Positions 1-6,414 of a DNA stretch of 9,335 bases are shown here, piece after piece (positions within the stretch are counted from its first letter, which is position 1; each line of letters starts with the position of its first letter). The position numbers and the translations under genes were made by a program. The DNA lies in NCBI GenBank assembly GCA_022561255.1, contig JADFRO010000095.1, positions 1 through 9,335 on the forward strand, given 5' to 3'. The notes under the pieces are model-generated. The model was not told the DNA's origin. It saw only the letters and a list, made by a program, of their open reading frames with translations, and searched no databases. Source of the DNA: Planctomycetota bacterium. GTDB taxonomy: Bacteria; Planctomycetota; Phycisphaerae; UBA1845.

Positions 1-218
1 ACGAGGTCGCGATTCGTATTCGCCAAATCGCCAAGGAACACGGTATTCCGCTCGTCGAGCGCAGGCCTCTCGCCCGCGCTTTGTTCGAGGCGGTCGAGGT
101 GGGGCAATACATTCCAGATCGGTTCTATCAGGCGATCGCCGAGATTCTGGCGTACATCTATGAGTTGACCGGCCGTTCGGGTGTCGAGGCTCGCGGCGGA
201 TTGGTGGGGGCAACGTAA
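1..218 (+). CDS. flhB: FlhB, flagellar export gate protein, C-terminal fragment
   Basis: The open frame enters from the left edge (first full codon at base 3) and gives 71 residues ending at TAA 216-218. It matches the end of the cytoplasmic domain of the FlhB/YscU family: an arginine-rich IRQIAKEHGIPLVER stretch, then PLARALFEAVEVGQYIP, then an AIAEILAYIYEL helix. FlhB is a membrane protein of the flagellar type III export gate. Its cytoplasmic domain binds substrates and switches specificity from rod/hook to filament proteins after self-cleavage at an NPTH site. That site and the membrane helices lie upstream of this window, so completeness cannot be judged. The flagellar rather than injectisome assignment rests on the flhA, flhF, flhG and fliA genes that follow. 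flhA starts 3 bases after the stop, and a G-rich stretch near 206-210 at the end of this gene may serve as its ribosome binding site. Confidence 0.92.
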   Translation, partial: EVAIRIRQIAKEHGIPLVERRPLARALFEAVEVGQYIPDRFYQAIAEILAYIYELTGRSGVEARGGLVGAT

Positions 219-221
219 CGG

Positions 222-2303
222 ATGGCCAACGCCCCGCTCACCGTACTGTCGAAGATCATGTCGGGCGCCATCCGGCATCGCAGCGCGCTGCTTCCGATCT
301 CCGCACTGATGCTCATTCTGGTCATCTTGATACCTTTGCCGACGCCGGTGATGGACCTGCTCTTGCTCACGAACATCACGCTTGCCGGCATTGTTCTGTT
401 GACCGTGATGTACATGAGCGGTCCGTTGGAGTTTTCCGCTTTCCCCTCACTGCTTCTGGGTCTGACCCTGTTTCGATTGGTCCTCAACGTCGCGACCACG
501 CGCTTGATCCTTACCAATGGCGATGCCGGAACGGTCGTTGCGACGTTCGGAGGATTCGTGGCCGGCGGATCGCTGGTCGTGGCCATGATCATTTTCTCGA
601 TTATCGTTGTCATTCAGTTCGTCGTGATCACCAAGGGTGCTACACGTATCGCCGAGGTCGCGGCGCGATTTACGTTGGACGGTATGCCCGGTAAGCAGAT
701 GGCTGTCGACGCCGATCTTAACGCCGGCACGATTACGGATGAGGAGGCCAAGCGGCGACGCACCGACATCACACGAGAAGCGGATTTCTACGGGGCGATG
801 GACGGTGCGAGTAAATTCGTTCGGGGCGACGCCATAGCCGGGATCATCATCACGATCATCAACATTCTGGGCGGCGTTTACGTTGGTATGGTGGAGCTGG
901 ATATGCCGATCGGCGAGACGCTGCGACGTTTCACCATTCTGACGATCGGCGACGGACTCGTTTCGCAGATTCCGGCCTTCATCGTGTCTATATCGGCAGC
1001 GTTGATCGTTACACGGTCCGCGTCCAAAATGAATTTGGGTGAGGAGATGCTCGGTCAGATGCTCGGCCAGCCCAAAGCTTTGGTGTTGTCGGCCGGGTTT
1101 CTTCTCGTACTCGCGTTGACGCCGCTACCCAAGGCGCCACTCTTTTTTCTGGCGGCTTCGACCGTTGGAATTGCGTATCTGCTGAACAAACGTGATGGGT
1201 TAGCACTAGCGCGCGCAACGGCTGCCAAGGAGAAACCCACCGCGCATGAACGCGTCGAGAAACATCTTTCTCCCGACCCGATGGAGCTCAACGTCGGCTT
1301 CGGCCTGATTTGCCTTGTGGATCGCAAGCAAGGGGGGGATCTGCTCGACCGGATTACGAACATGCGCCGTCAGGTGGCACAAGAGATGGGCATTGTCGTA
1401 CCGCCCATTCGAATACGCGACGACATTCAGCTTCAGTCCAACGAGTTTCAGGTCTTGCTCAAGGGGTTGGAGATCGGTCGGGGTGAAGTTCTGCCAGGCC
1501 ACTTGCTCGCGATCGATTCGGGGGCGGTTACCGAACGGGTCAACGGCGTCGAGGCGAAGGAGCCGGCGTTCGGATTGCCGGCCCTTTGGATCGAAGAGAG
1601 TCAACGCCACGAGGCGGAGCACCGCAATTACACCGTCGTCGAACCCTCCAGCGTCGTCAGTACCTATCTCACCGAGCTCGTCCGCCGTCACGCCGAGGAG
1701 TTGCTAACCCGACAGGAGGTCAACCGTCTGCTCGACCACCTCAAAGAAAGGGCGGGCAAGCTGGTCGAGGAGGTCGTGCCCAACGTCCTCAAACCGGGAG
1801 AGGTGCAGCGCGTTCTGCAGTCGCTGCTTCGCGAGCGCGTTCCCGTACGCGACCTGGAGACGATTCTTGAAGCGATTTCCGACGTGGCCGCCCGTACAAA
1901 GGATTCGGAAATCCTATGCGAATACGCTCGCAACGCTCTGTCTCGCGCCCTGTGTCATCAGCACAAGGGTGACGACGGAAAAATCCATTGCATTACGCTT
2001 GACCCGACGCTTGAGAGCTTGATCTCCAAGGGATTGGAACGCTCTGAACACGGAACGGTTCTGGCGCTCGCCCCCGCAATTCAAACGAAGATCGTCGCGG
2101 CCGTTCGTGGCGAAGTGGAGAAGGCCACCGCGGCGGCGCGAGGGAAACCGCCTGTGGTTCTTACGGCACCGCAGATTCGCTTGTGGGTGCGTCGCATGAT
2201 CGAGACGCATCTGCCGACCGTCGCGGTCTTGTCCTACAACGAAATCGTTCGCGGATTCGAAATTGAATCCCACGGAATGGTAATACTAAACGATGAAACT
2301 TAA
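222..2303 (+). CDS. flhA: FlhA, flagellar type III export gate protein
   Basis: A 693-residue protein of normal family length. FlhA is the large inner-membrane subunit of the flagellar export gate. It uses proton motive force and docks chaperone-substrate complexes on its cytoplasmic ring. The N-terminal half (about residues 20-330) is strongly hydrophobic, with several membrane helices. Between them is the FHIPEP signature: TKGATRIAEVAARFTLD from residue 137, GMPGKQMAVDADL at 154-166, then FYGAMDGASKFVRGD ending at residue 203. The cytoplasmic domain begins after a charged linker, around PMELNVGFGLI (residue 353 on), and includes VPPIRIRDD and LLTRQEVNRLLDHL. Flanking flagellar genes favour FlhA over an injectisome homologue. 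The start at 222 lies 3 bases after the flhB stop, and the last 11 bases overlap flhF, so the three genes are probably cotranscribed and translationally coupled. I see no frameshift or missing signature. Confidence 0.98.
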   Translation: MANAPLTVLSKIMSGAIRHRSALLPISALMLILVILIPLPTPVMDLLLLTNITLAGIVLLTVMYMSGPLEFSAFPSLLLGLTLFRLVLNVATTRLILTNGDAGTVVATFGGFVAGGSLVVAMIIFSIIVVIQFVVITKGATRIAEVAARFTLDGMPGKQMAVDADLNAGTITDEEAKRRRTDITREADFYGAMDGASKFVRGDAIAGIIITIINILGGVYVGMVELDMPIGETLRRFTILTIGDGLVSQIPAFIVSISAALIVTRSASKMNLGEEMLGQMLGQPKALVLSAGFLLVLALTPLPKAPLFFLAASTVGIAYLLNKRDGLALARATAAKEKPTAHERVEKHLSPDPMELNVGFGLICLVDRKQGGDLLDRITNMRRQVAQEMGIVVPPIRIRDDIQLQSNEFQVLLKGLEIGRGEVLPGHLLAIDSGAVTERVNGVEAKEPAFGLPALWIEESQRHEAEHRNYTVVEPSSVVSTYLTELVRRHAEELLTRQEVNRLLDHLKERAGKLVEEVVPNVLKPGEVQRVLQSLLRERVPVRDLETILEAISDVAARTKDSEILCEYARNALSRALCHQHKGDDGKIHCITLDPTLESLISKGLERSEHGTVLALAPAIQTKIVAAVRGEVEKATAAARGKPPVVLTAPQIRLWVRRMIETHLPTVAVLSYNEIVRGFEIESHGMVILNDET

Positions 2304-3504
2304 GACTTTCCACGGGGCCACGATGGCCGACGCGCTCGCCCAAGTGAAGCGCGAGTTCGGACGACAGGCGGTCATCCTCAATACGCGAACGCTTACACGC
2401 GGTAGCGTGTTGGGGATCGGGGGGAAACCCTATGTCGAGATTACGGCGGCGCGGAGGATGTCCGACTTGCCCGCGCCGTTGCGACGCGGTACGCTGCCGG
2501 TCGGCCCACGGGGTGGTCGACGTGCAGAAGGAGCTGCGCAGCCCGTGTCGGGAACCACGCGTGTAAAGGAGTATGCGCCCCGAAGCACATCTTCCGACGC
2601 CGTTCTCTCCGAAGTGAGTGCTCTACGGGAGATGGTGTCGGAGTTGGTGCGCGAGACGCGCCGCGCGCAGGCCTCACAGCTTCCCTCCGAATTGTACGAC
2701 ACGTACCAAAGGCTGGTGAGCAACGCCGTCGCTGATGAGGCTGCCGGTCAGCTAGTAAGCGAGGTTCGCCAACAGCTATCCGCCGCCGACTTACAGGATC
2801 CCAAGGTCGTTCGCGCGAAGCTGGCCGACTTGATTAGGCCGATGCTGCCCGTTGCGGGTCCGATTCGCATCACCACCACCGGTGAGCCTTACATCGTTGC
2901 GCTGACCGGTCCGACCGGAGTGGGTAAGACGACGACGATCGCAAAGCTCGCCGCAAACTTTCGCCTGCGCGAGAATCGCAAGGTCGGACTCATCACCATT
3001 GATACCTATCGCATCGCGGCGGTTCAGCAGCTTCAAACATACGCCGAGATCATCGACGTCCCGCTCGAGGTAGCCGCCTCGGCGGATCAGTTGAAAAACG
3101 CGGTCGCCAATCTCTCGGACTGCGACGTCATCCTTATAGATACAGCCGGTAGAAGTCAGCGCGACCGTTCACGGCTCCGACAGCTTCACGGATTCTTTAC
3201 CGTAGTGAAGCCACACGAGATTCACCTTGTGCTTTCGAGCACGTGCAGCGTTCGGGTGCTCAACGAAACGATCGAGCGCTTTCGCGAGGTCGGTATCGAC
3301 CGTGTGATCTTTACAAAACTTGACGAAGCTTTGGGCTTTGGCGTGATGCTTGGCTGTCTACAAAAAGCCGATGCGAAGTTGTCGTACATTACGACCGGGC
3401 AGGACGTTCCCAGCGACATCGCCGTCGGAGAGAGTCGCGCACTGGCACGGCTGATTCTGGGCGAACGCGAGGTCAAGCAGGGAAAGGTTGTGAGTTTGCC
3501 ATGA
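2293..3504 (+). CDS. flhF: FlhF, SRP-family GTPase for flagellar placement
   Basis: A 403-residue protein. FlhF belongs to the SRP GTPase family with Ffh and FtsY. It dimerises with GTP at the membrane and fixes where and how many flagella are built, working with FlhG. The N-terminus (MKLKTFHGATMADALAQVK) is the typical FlhF opening, followed by a low-complexity basic region to about residue 95 and a helical N domain (about 105-190). The G domain shows GPTGVGKT at residues 206-213 (G1), DTYRIAAVQQL from 237 (G2, SRP type), LIDTAGRS at 281-288 (G3) and TKLDE at 341-345 (G4). The start lies inside the end of flhA (11-base overlap), which points to translational coupling. The stop overlaps a 16-codon mini-ORF by one ATGA, and flhG starts 52 bases later. 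Ffh and FtsY are excluded by the FlhF-type N-terminus and by the context. Confidence 0.96.
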   Translation: MKLKTFHGATMADALAQVKREFGRQAVILNTRTLTRGSVLGIGGKPYVEITAARRMSDLPAPLRRGTLPVGPRGGRRAEGAAQPVSGTTRVKEYAPRSTSSDAVLSEVSALREMVSELVRETRRAQASQLPSELYDTYQRLVSNAVADEAAGQLVSEVRQQLSAADLQDPKVVRAKLADLIRPMLPVAGPIRITTTGEPYIVALTGPTGVGKTTTIAKLAANFRLRENRKVGLITIDTYRIAAVQQLQTYAEIIDVPLEVAASADQLKNAVANLSDCDVILIDTAGRSQRDRSRLRQLHGFFTVVKPHEIHLVLSSTCSVRVLNETIERFREVGIDRVIFTKLDEALGFGVMLGCLQKADAKLSYITTGQDVPSDIAVGESRALARLILGEREVKQGKVVSLP

Positions 3505-3556
3505 CGGAACGGGTCTGTCGCGACCGCCTCGTACGATGTGAAATGGGTTAAGTAAA

Positions 3557-4429
3557 ATGAATACTTCACAGGCGGAAGGGGAGTTCGTCGACCAGGCGAC
3601 CAAGTTGCGGCGATTGATGCGCCCGCGACATCCGTTCGCCCGTACGATCGCCATCGTTAGCGGCAAGGGTGGAGTGGGAAAATCGAACATCGCGGTGAAT
3701 CTATCCGTCTGCCTGGCGGAAAAGGGCATTCGCGTCACTCTGGTTGATCTCGACATGGGGTTGGCCAACGCGGATGTGCTCATGAATCTTCAGCCTCGAT
3801 ACACGCTGGCCCACCTTTTGGCCGGCGTGCGGACGCTTGAAGAAATCTGCGCGGCCGGTCCCGGCGGGATACGTTTCGTGCCCGGCAGTTCTGGTACGCA
3901 CGGTTTGGCGAACGTGTCGGAGTTCGAGCGACAGAACCTCATCACGCAGTTGCGAAAACTGGATGACAGCACTGATATCATTGTTTTCGACTGCGGCGCC
4001 GGTATCTCCCGCAATGTTGTGAGTTTTGCGCAGGCGGCGGATCGTACCATCGTGGTCACCACACCCGAACCGCCAGCACTGACGGACGCGTATGCGATGG
4101 TCAAGGCTGTCCGGCAGTCGCACGATCGCGCATCGTTGAGTCTGTTCGTGAACATGGCCAACACACGCGCGGAGGCGGAAGCGACGTTTCACCGGGTTTC
4201 TGGTGTCGCGCGCAGATTTCTAAATTATTCCGTTGCAGACGGCGGCTATATGTTGCATGATACGACGGTGGAGTTGGCTGTTCGGGAGCGTCGTCCGTTT
4301 GTCATCGGCTATCCGGGATCGAACGCCAGCGCCTGTATCGCCGCGATGGCAAGTGCGATGGCGCGAACTTGCAACGGAAGCAAACCTCGCGGTAGTTTCT
4401 TCAGGCGTGTCGCCGGCTTGTTTGTGTAG
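3557..4429 (+). CDS. flhG: FlhG (FleN/YlxH), MinD-like ATPase controlling flagellar number
   Basis: A 290-residue ParA/MinD-family ATPase. FlhG limits flagellar number and stimulates the GTPase activity of FlhF. The N-terminus carries DQATKLR at residues 12-18, which fits the DQAxxLR activator motif by which FlhG contacts FlhF. The deviant Walker A is GKGGVGKS at 36-43. It is followed by VDLDMGLANADVLMNL, the typical FlhG switch region, and FDCGAGIS, the Walker B/switch II region. The tail (about 272-290) is basic and aromatic, with FFRRVAGLFV at the end, as expected for a MinD-like amphipathic membrane-targeting helix. Upstream in frame there is a TGA at 3539-3541, so ATG 3557 is the first possible start. 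The ribosome binding site is poor, and a mini-ORF ending 5 bases before the start may supply ribosomes. FleN, YlxH and FlhG are names for the same family; MinD is less likely because of the DQAxxLR motif and the neighbours. Confidence 0.94.
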   Translation: MNTSQAEGEFVDQATKLRRLMRPRHPFARTIAIVSGKGGVGKSNIAVNLSVCLAEKGIRVTLVDLDMGLANADVLMNLQPRYTLAHLLAGVRTLEEICAAGPGGIRFVPGSSGTHGLANVSEFERQNLITQLRKLDDSTDIIVFDCGAGISRNVVSFAQAADRTIVVTTPEPPALTDAYAMVKAVRQSHDRASLSLFVNMANTRAEAEATFHRVSGVARRFLNYSVADGGYMLHDTTVELAVRERRPFVIGYPGSNASACIAAMASAMARTCNGSKPRGSFFRRVAGLFV

Positions 4430-4600
4430 GCGTCGCGCCGCTCGTTGGTACAGCGGAAACTTTTTGGGCCGGTACGGATATCGGTCAGCGTTTCGCCGGT
4501 GTGGATGATTGCAACGGAAGGATCCGTCGCAAATCCTCTCGCGAGTCATCCTCGTTATTGCCCGTCGAATCGCGGAAACTGCGACAGGGATGTTGCGATC

Positions 4601-4903
4601 ATGGTTGCTCGCTACGCGGGTGCCAGCCTCGGGCTGCTTGCCTTCACCATCGCCGTATCTGCCGGCTTGCTCGCGCAGAACCCGGTGAGTGTGACCCTTT
4701 CCCGTGCCATCTTCGCCCTCTTTGCGTTTTGTCTCCTGGGACTAGCACTCGGTACGGCCGCCCAGTTGGTCGTTTCCGAGTATCAGCAGCAGCGGGAAAC
4801 GGAGATTCGTGACCGTTTCAAGGATGAGATCGATGACGCGTCGTCGGACGAGCCATCTGAGACGAAGGCAACCGAAGATGCCGCGACGCCCGTGCGGACG
4901 TAG
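4601..4903 (+). CDS. Small two-helix membrane protein, unknown function, between flhG and fliA
   Basis: A 100-residue protein if translation begins at ATG 4601. I cannot name a family with certainty. Two hydrophobic segments are visible, about residues 6-25 and 36-58, separated by a short QNPVSVTLSR loop. They are followed by a hydrophilic tail (59-100), first rich in Gln, Arg and Glu, then acidic and Ser/Thr-rich and probably disordered. The likely form is an inner-membrane hairpin with both ends in the cytoplasm. I chose 4601 because the hydrophobic segment starts just after it and an AGGGA stretch lies about 11 bases upstream. The frame is open back to ATG 4445 (152 residues), but that extension looks like translated non-coding DNA. 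The position between flhG and fliA suggests a flagellar accessory role. I recall similar short two-helix proteins in planctomycete flagellar loci, without a known function. Confidence 0.7.
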   Translation: MVARYAGASLGLLAFTIAVSAGLLAQNPVSVTLSRAIFALFAFCLLGLALGTAAQLVVSEYQQQRETEIRDRFKDEIDDASSDEPSETKATEDAATPVRT

Positions 4904-5007
4904 GAATCAAACGGGCAGGTTGGAAGCGACGATTCCCGTCCGTATGGGGGGTATAGAACGCGGCACCATCTGGTGTCTGACGAGTTGGAACACACGCATG
5001 GATGCGT

Positions 5008-5014
5008 AAAGGAG
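5008..5014 (+). promoter_or_regulatory. Ribosome binding site that sets the fliA start
   Basis: AAAGGAG lies 8 bases before ATG 5023 and is the clearest Shine-Dalgarno sequence in the window. It decides in favour of 5023 over the in-frame ATG at 5002, which lies upstream of it and has no such site. An inverted repeat (ACGCAT, GG, ATGCGT at 4994-5007) abuts it directly. Confidence 0.75.
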
Positions 5015-5022
5015 CAGTTTTG

Positions 5023-5802
5023 ATGCAACGATCGAAGATCAGTCCGGAACTCTTGAAGATCTGGAAAGAGTACAAGAAGACGCGCGACCAGGGATTGCGC
5101 AATAAGCTCATGGAGAACTTTCTCCCGATTGTGAAGTACAACGCCGAGCGGATCGGCGCCAAGTTGCCCGACGAGATCGAGAACGACGATTTGATCTCTG
5201 CCGGCATCTTCGGTCTGATGGACGCCATCGACGCCTTTGATCTGGGGCGCGGTGTCAAGTTCGAGACCTACTGCGCTCCACGGATTCGCGGTGCGATCCT
5301 TGATGAACTGCGCAGTCTGGACTGGGTTCCACGATTGGTTCGCCGCCGCGCCAGCGAACTCGATCGCGTCTCGCGGGAGCTGGAATCCAACCTGGGTCGC
5401 TCGCCCAGCGACCTGGAGATCGCCAAGCGCTTCAATCTGCCCAAAGCCGAGTTCGAGAAACTCATGCGGGATGCCAACGCCGTCACTCAAGTGTCGCTGT
5501 CGCGCAAGTACAGCGATACGGATTCGAGCAAAGAAGTTCGAGAGATCGACGTGATCGAAGACAAACGCGGTCGCGATCCGATCGCCGAGATTCAGCGGAA
5601 GGATCTGAAAGATCTCATCACGCGTGGTCTAACACGTGCCGAGCGTTTGATCCTCATTCTTTACTACTACGAAGAGATGACGATGAAGGAGATCGGCGTT
5701 ACGCTCGACCTCTCCGAAAGCCGCGTTTCTCAAATGCACTCATCCGTACTCAAGCGTCTGAAGGATCAACTCGATCTCCGTCGGAAAGAGCTCGTACATT
5801 AG
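5023..5802 (+). CDS. fliA: FliA (sigma-28, WhiG-type), RNA polymerase sigma factor for flagellar genes
   Basis: A 259-residue sigma-70-family factor of the FliA/WhiG group, of normal length. It directs RNA polymerase to late flagellar promoters (filament, motor and chemotaxis genes in the well-studied systems). Region 2 spans about residues 25-100. It includes ENDDLISAGIFGLMDAID at 53-70, then GVKFETYCAPRIRGAILDEL, typical of the FliA group, then LDWVPRLVRRRA leading into region 3 (about 105-185). Region 4 (about 200-250) starts at LTRAERLILILYYYEE and ends with the helix-turn-helix MTMKEIGVTLDLSESRVSQ and LKRLK. There is no region 1.1, as expected. The start at 5023 is supported by the AAAGGAG site; ATG 5002 would add seven residues. 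The anti-sigma partner FlgM is not recognisable in this window. WhiG and SigD are homologues, and the flagellar genes upstream favour FliA. Confidence 0.96.
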   Translation: MQRSKISPELLKIWKEYKKTRDQGLRNKLMENFLPIVKYNAERIGAKLPDEIENDDLISAGIFGLMDAIDAFDLGRGVKFETYCAPRIRGAILDELRSLDWVPRLVRRRASELDRVSRELESNLGRSPSDLEIAKRFNLPKAEFEKLMRDANAVTQVSLSRKYSDTDSSKEVREIDVIEDKRGRDPIAEIQRKDLKDLITRGLTRAERLILILYYYEEMTMKEIGVTLDLSESRVSQMHSSVLKRLKDQLDLRRKELVH

Positions 5803-5958
5803 CCGTTCGTCGCCGCCGAGCGGATCGCGTTGGCCCCGCTGACGTGAGCCCATCCGCCGTGCTTTGTTGTTACGCACGTACGGATCGCCGATGCGACGTT
5901 GGTAAAGACACGAGCGATGCGTTTGCCGGCGTGCCTTTGATTTTCGTGGAATCGCACC

Positions 5959-6288
5959 ATGGCGGAAATTCCTTCGGACATTGTTTCATCCGCAGCCGGA
6001 TCCCCCCTTTCGGCTCGCGAGGCGGCGAAGGCAAGTGAGGCCCGCCGGGCCGGACAAGCCCACGCGGCCGATAGGCAGATCAAATCCGTCGAGGAAGCCG
6101 GCACCACCGTTGACACCGACGAAGGGGATACGCAGGTCTTCACGGATGCTGAAGGTGCCGGAAGTCAGGGTCGGGCCCTCGACGACCCTGAAGCTGACGG
6201 ATCGCCGGATGAGACCGGCGGTGAGGGCACACAATCGGGTATCACAACCGACGCCGACGGACAAACCCACCTCGACCTCGAAGCCTGA
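5959..6288 (+). CDS. Small acidic protein of unknown function downstream of fliA
   Basis: A 109-residue protein without a domain I can name. Residues 1-48 look helical and rich in Ala, Arg and Glu (MAEIPSDIVSSAA, then AREAAKASEARRAGQAHAADRQ). The rest is acidic and rich in Gly, Asp, Thr and Ser, including DTDEGDTQVFTDAEGAGSQG, and is probably disordered. It ends in a short HLDLEA motif. There are no membrane segments, no signal peptide and no cysteines. It starts 156 bases after fliA in the same direction. A weak GGA at 5948-5950 is the only upstream Shine-Dalgarno-like sequence. Coding is supported by an open frame with sensible composition, and by my memory of similar proteins with the same N-terminus and DTQVFTD-like core in planctomycetes. 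A role linked to flagella or to FliA is possible from position only. Confidence 0.72.
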   Translation: MAEIPSDIVSSAAGSPLSAREAAKASEARRAGQAHAADRQIKSVEEAGTTVDTDEGDTQVFTDAEGAGSQGRALDDPEADGSPDETGGEGTQSGITTDADGQTHLDLEA

Positions 6289-6344
6289 CCGCCTAAGGCT
6301 GGCGCGGGCTTCGCCACCGGCTTCGTTTCGCGACCACCATCCGC

Positions 6345-6350
6345 TAGAAT
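6345..6350 (+). promoter_or_regulatory. Possible sigma-70 -10 box upstream of the memo-like gene
   Basis: TAGAAT, within GCTAGAATG, matches five of six bases of the -10 consensus. It lies in the 126-base gap before the gene starting at 6415, giving a leader of roughly 58 bases. No good -35 box is seen: the sequence 17 bases upstream is TTCGTT. It may start a transcript for the memo-like gene, lpxK and the following gene, but it could be a chance match. Confidence 0.3.
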
Positions 6351-6414
6351 GCTTGCTTGGGGTTGCGCGCCATGTGGATGCTGCGGGGCGATGCTTCCTA
6401 TGTGAGCCGATCAA

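Noticed and set aside
4369..4520. 12-base direct repeat TTGCAACGGAAG at 4369-4380 and 4509-4520.
   Set aside because: A few exact 12-base repeats are expected by chance in a window this long, and the flanks do not match.
4445..4600. N-terminal extension of the small membrane protein from ATG 4445 (52 extra residues).
   Set aside because: The extension has mixed, non-protein-like composition and no ribosome binding site. The first membrane helix begins just after ATG 4601.
4783..5490. 235-residue open frame on the minus strand across fliA.
   Set aside because: It lies opposite well-supported sigma factor coding sequence in GC-rich DNA, and its translation has no recognisable family.
5903..5930. 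Possible FliA (sigma-28) promoter: TAAA at 5903 and GCCGGC at 5925 before the acidic-protein gene.
   Set aside because: The spacing is 18 bases rather than about 15, and the -10 lacks the GATAA part.
6279..6313. CGAAGCC ... GGCTTCG inverted repeat around the stop of the acidic-protein gene, as a terminator.
   Set aside because: The 21-base loop, only 7 pairs and no T-run make it a likely chance repeat at this GC content.
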